From the NCBI GenBank assembly GCA_019359315.1, contig JAHHHO010000009.1, positions 1-64,000 of the forward strand: a stretch of 64,000 nucleotides of DNA, written 5' to 3'. Position 1 is the stretch's first letter, and every line of letters begins with the position of its first letter. The notes beneath the pieces are model-generated. The model saw nothing but the letters and a program-made list of their open reading frames with translations, had not been told where the DNA came from and did no database searches. The position numbers and the translations under genes were made by a program. This document shows positions 63,980 through 64,000 of this stretch, piece after piece. The stretch comes from Myxacorys californica WJT36-NPBG1 (GTDB lineage Bacteria; Cyanobacteriota; Cyanobacteriia; Leptolyngbyales; Leptolyngbyaceae).

Positions 63980-64000
63980 ATGAACTACATCCGCTTCACA
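63980..64000 (+). CDS. Possible start of a gene running past the window edge
   Basis: ATG at 63980 (MNYIRFT and open to the edge), overlapping in an ATGA with the end of a 17-codon frame from 63930. The divergent position to the AddB-like gene makes a gene start plausible, but seven codons are too few to identify it. Confidence 0.25.

Noticed and set aside
1-64000. tRNA, rRNA or CRISPR loci
   Set aside because: By eye no T-loop consensus (GGTTCRANTCC) with cloverleaf arms and no regularly spaced repeat-spacer array was found. A tRNAscan or CRISPR search would settle it.

Overview
The window is a piece of cyanobacterial chromosome, most likely from a filamentous or Leptolyngbya-like lineage (the genus is inference). 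Evidence: photosystem I genes psaF and psaJ, a CpcS-type phycobilin lyase, the nitrogen regulator ntcA, two LabA-like NYN proteins, several cyanobacteria-typical DUF families (DUF3084, DUF3288, DUF3318, DUF1517), and very frequent HIP1 octamers (GCGATCGC). I saw no rRNA, tRNA, CRISPR array, integrase or intact transposase.

Layout. 1-4,100: end of an unknown gene, a strong hairpin terminator, then a leftward group ntcA, DUF3084 protein and YqgF-fold nuclease, and a small hypothetical gene. 4,180-8,600: an accessory island. It opens with a 63-bp tandem repeat. It continues as three gene cassettes, each closed by an attC-like recombination site in the same orientation: pentapeptide-repeat protein; AraC regulator plus Tat-exported dehydrogenase; DUF6883 plus DUF4926 pair. 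With no integrase in view this looks like a CALIN (attC cluster lacking an integrase). 8,650-11,000: small heat-shock protein, PsiE-like membrane protein, fabI. 11,287-19,800: diguanylate cyclase, hisB, a secreted protein, tsaE, a YvcK-like protein, an Mla/Mce-type lipid transporter pair and a CadD-like transporter. 19,800-25,840: DUF3288, cpcS, a 139-bp MITE-like element, a beta-helix surface protein, thiE-thiS and a DUF1517 protein. 25,900-32,910: a Cys-containing conserved protein, nitrilase-family amidase, cation/proton antiporter, AMIN-amidase and murI.

33,000-39,460 holds three leftward genes for small proteins (two clearly secreted, one peptidoglycan-binding). All three are preceded by the same 81-bp promoter module with identical internal spacing, which implies one co-regulated set. 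Next to them is a 1,210-residue STAND ATPase with 14 WD40 repeats. 39,700-46,500: a nucleotide cyclase with a CxxCH sensor domain, a DUF885 protein, a NarL-type response regulator, Ap4A phosphorylase and PPK2. 46,590-48,980: two divergent LabA-like genes around a 1.1-kb spacer. 49,100-59,760: Ca2+/H+ exchanger, AGE-family epimerase, tsaD, psaF-psaJ, DUF3318, penicillin-binding protein 2, potA-potD, gntK and leuD. 59,760-64,000: a repeat-bearing spacer, a Ser/Thr kinase and an AddB/UvrD-like protein.

The most notable signals are the attC cassette cluster and the shared promoter module. A further pattern is a series of short (11-17 bp) tandem duplications sitting mainly at gene borders.
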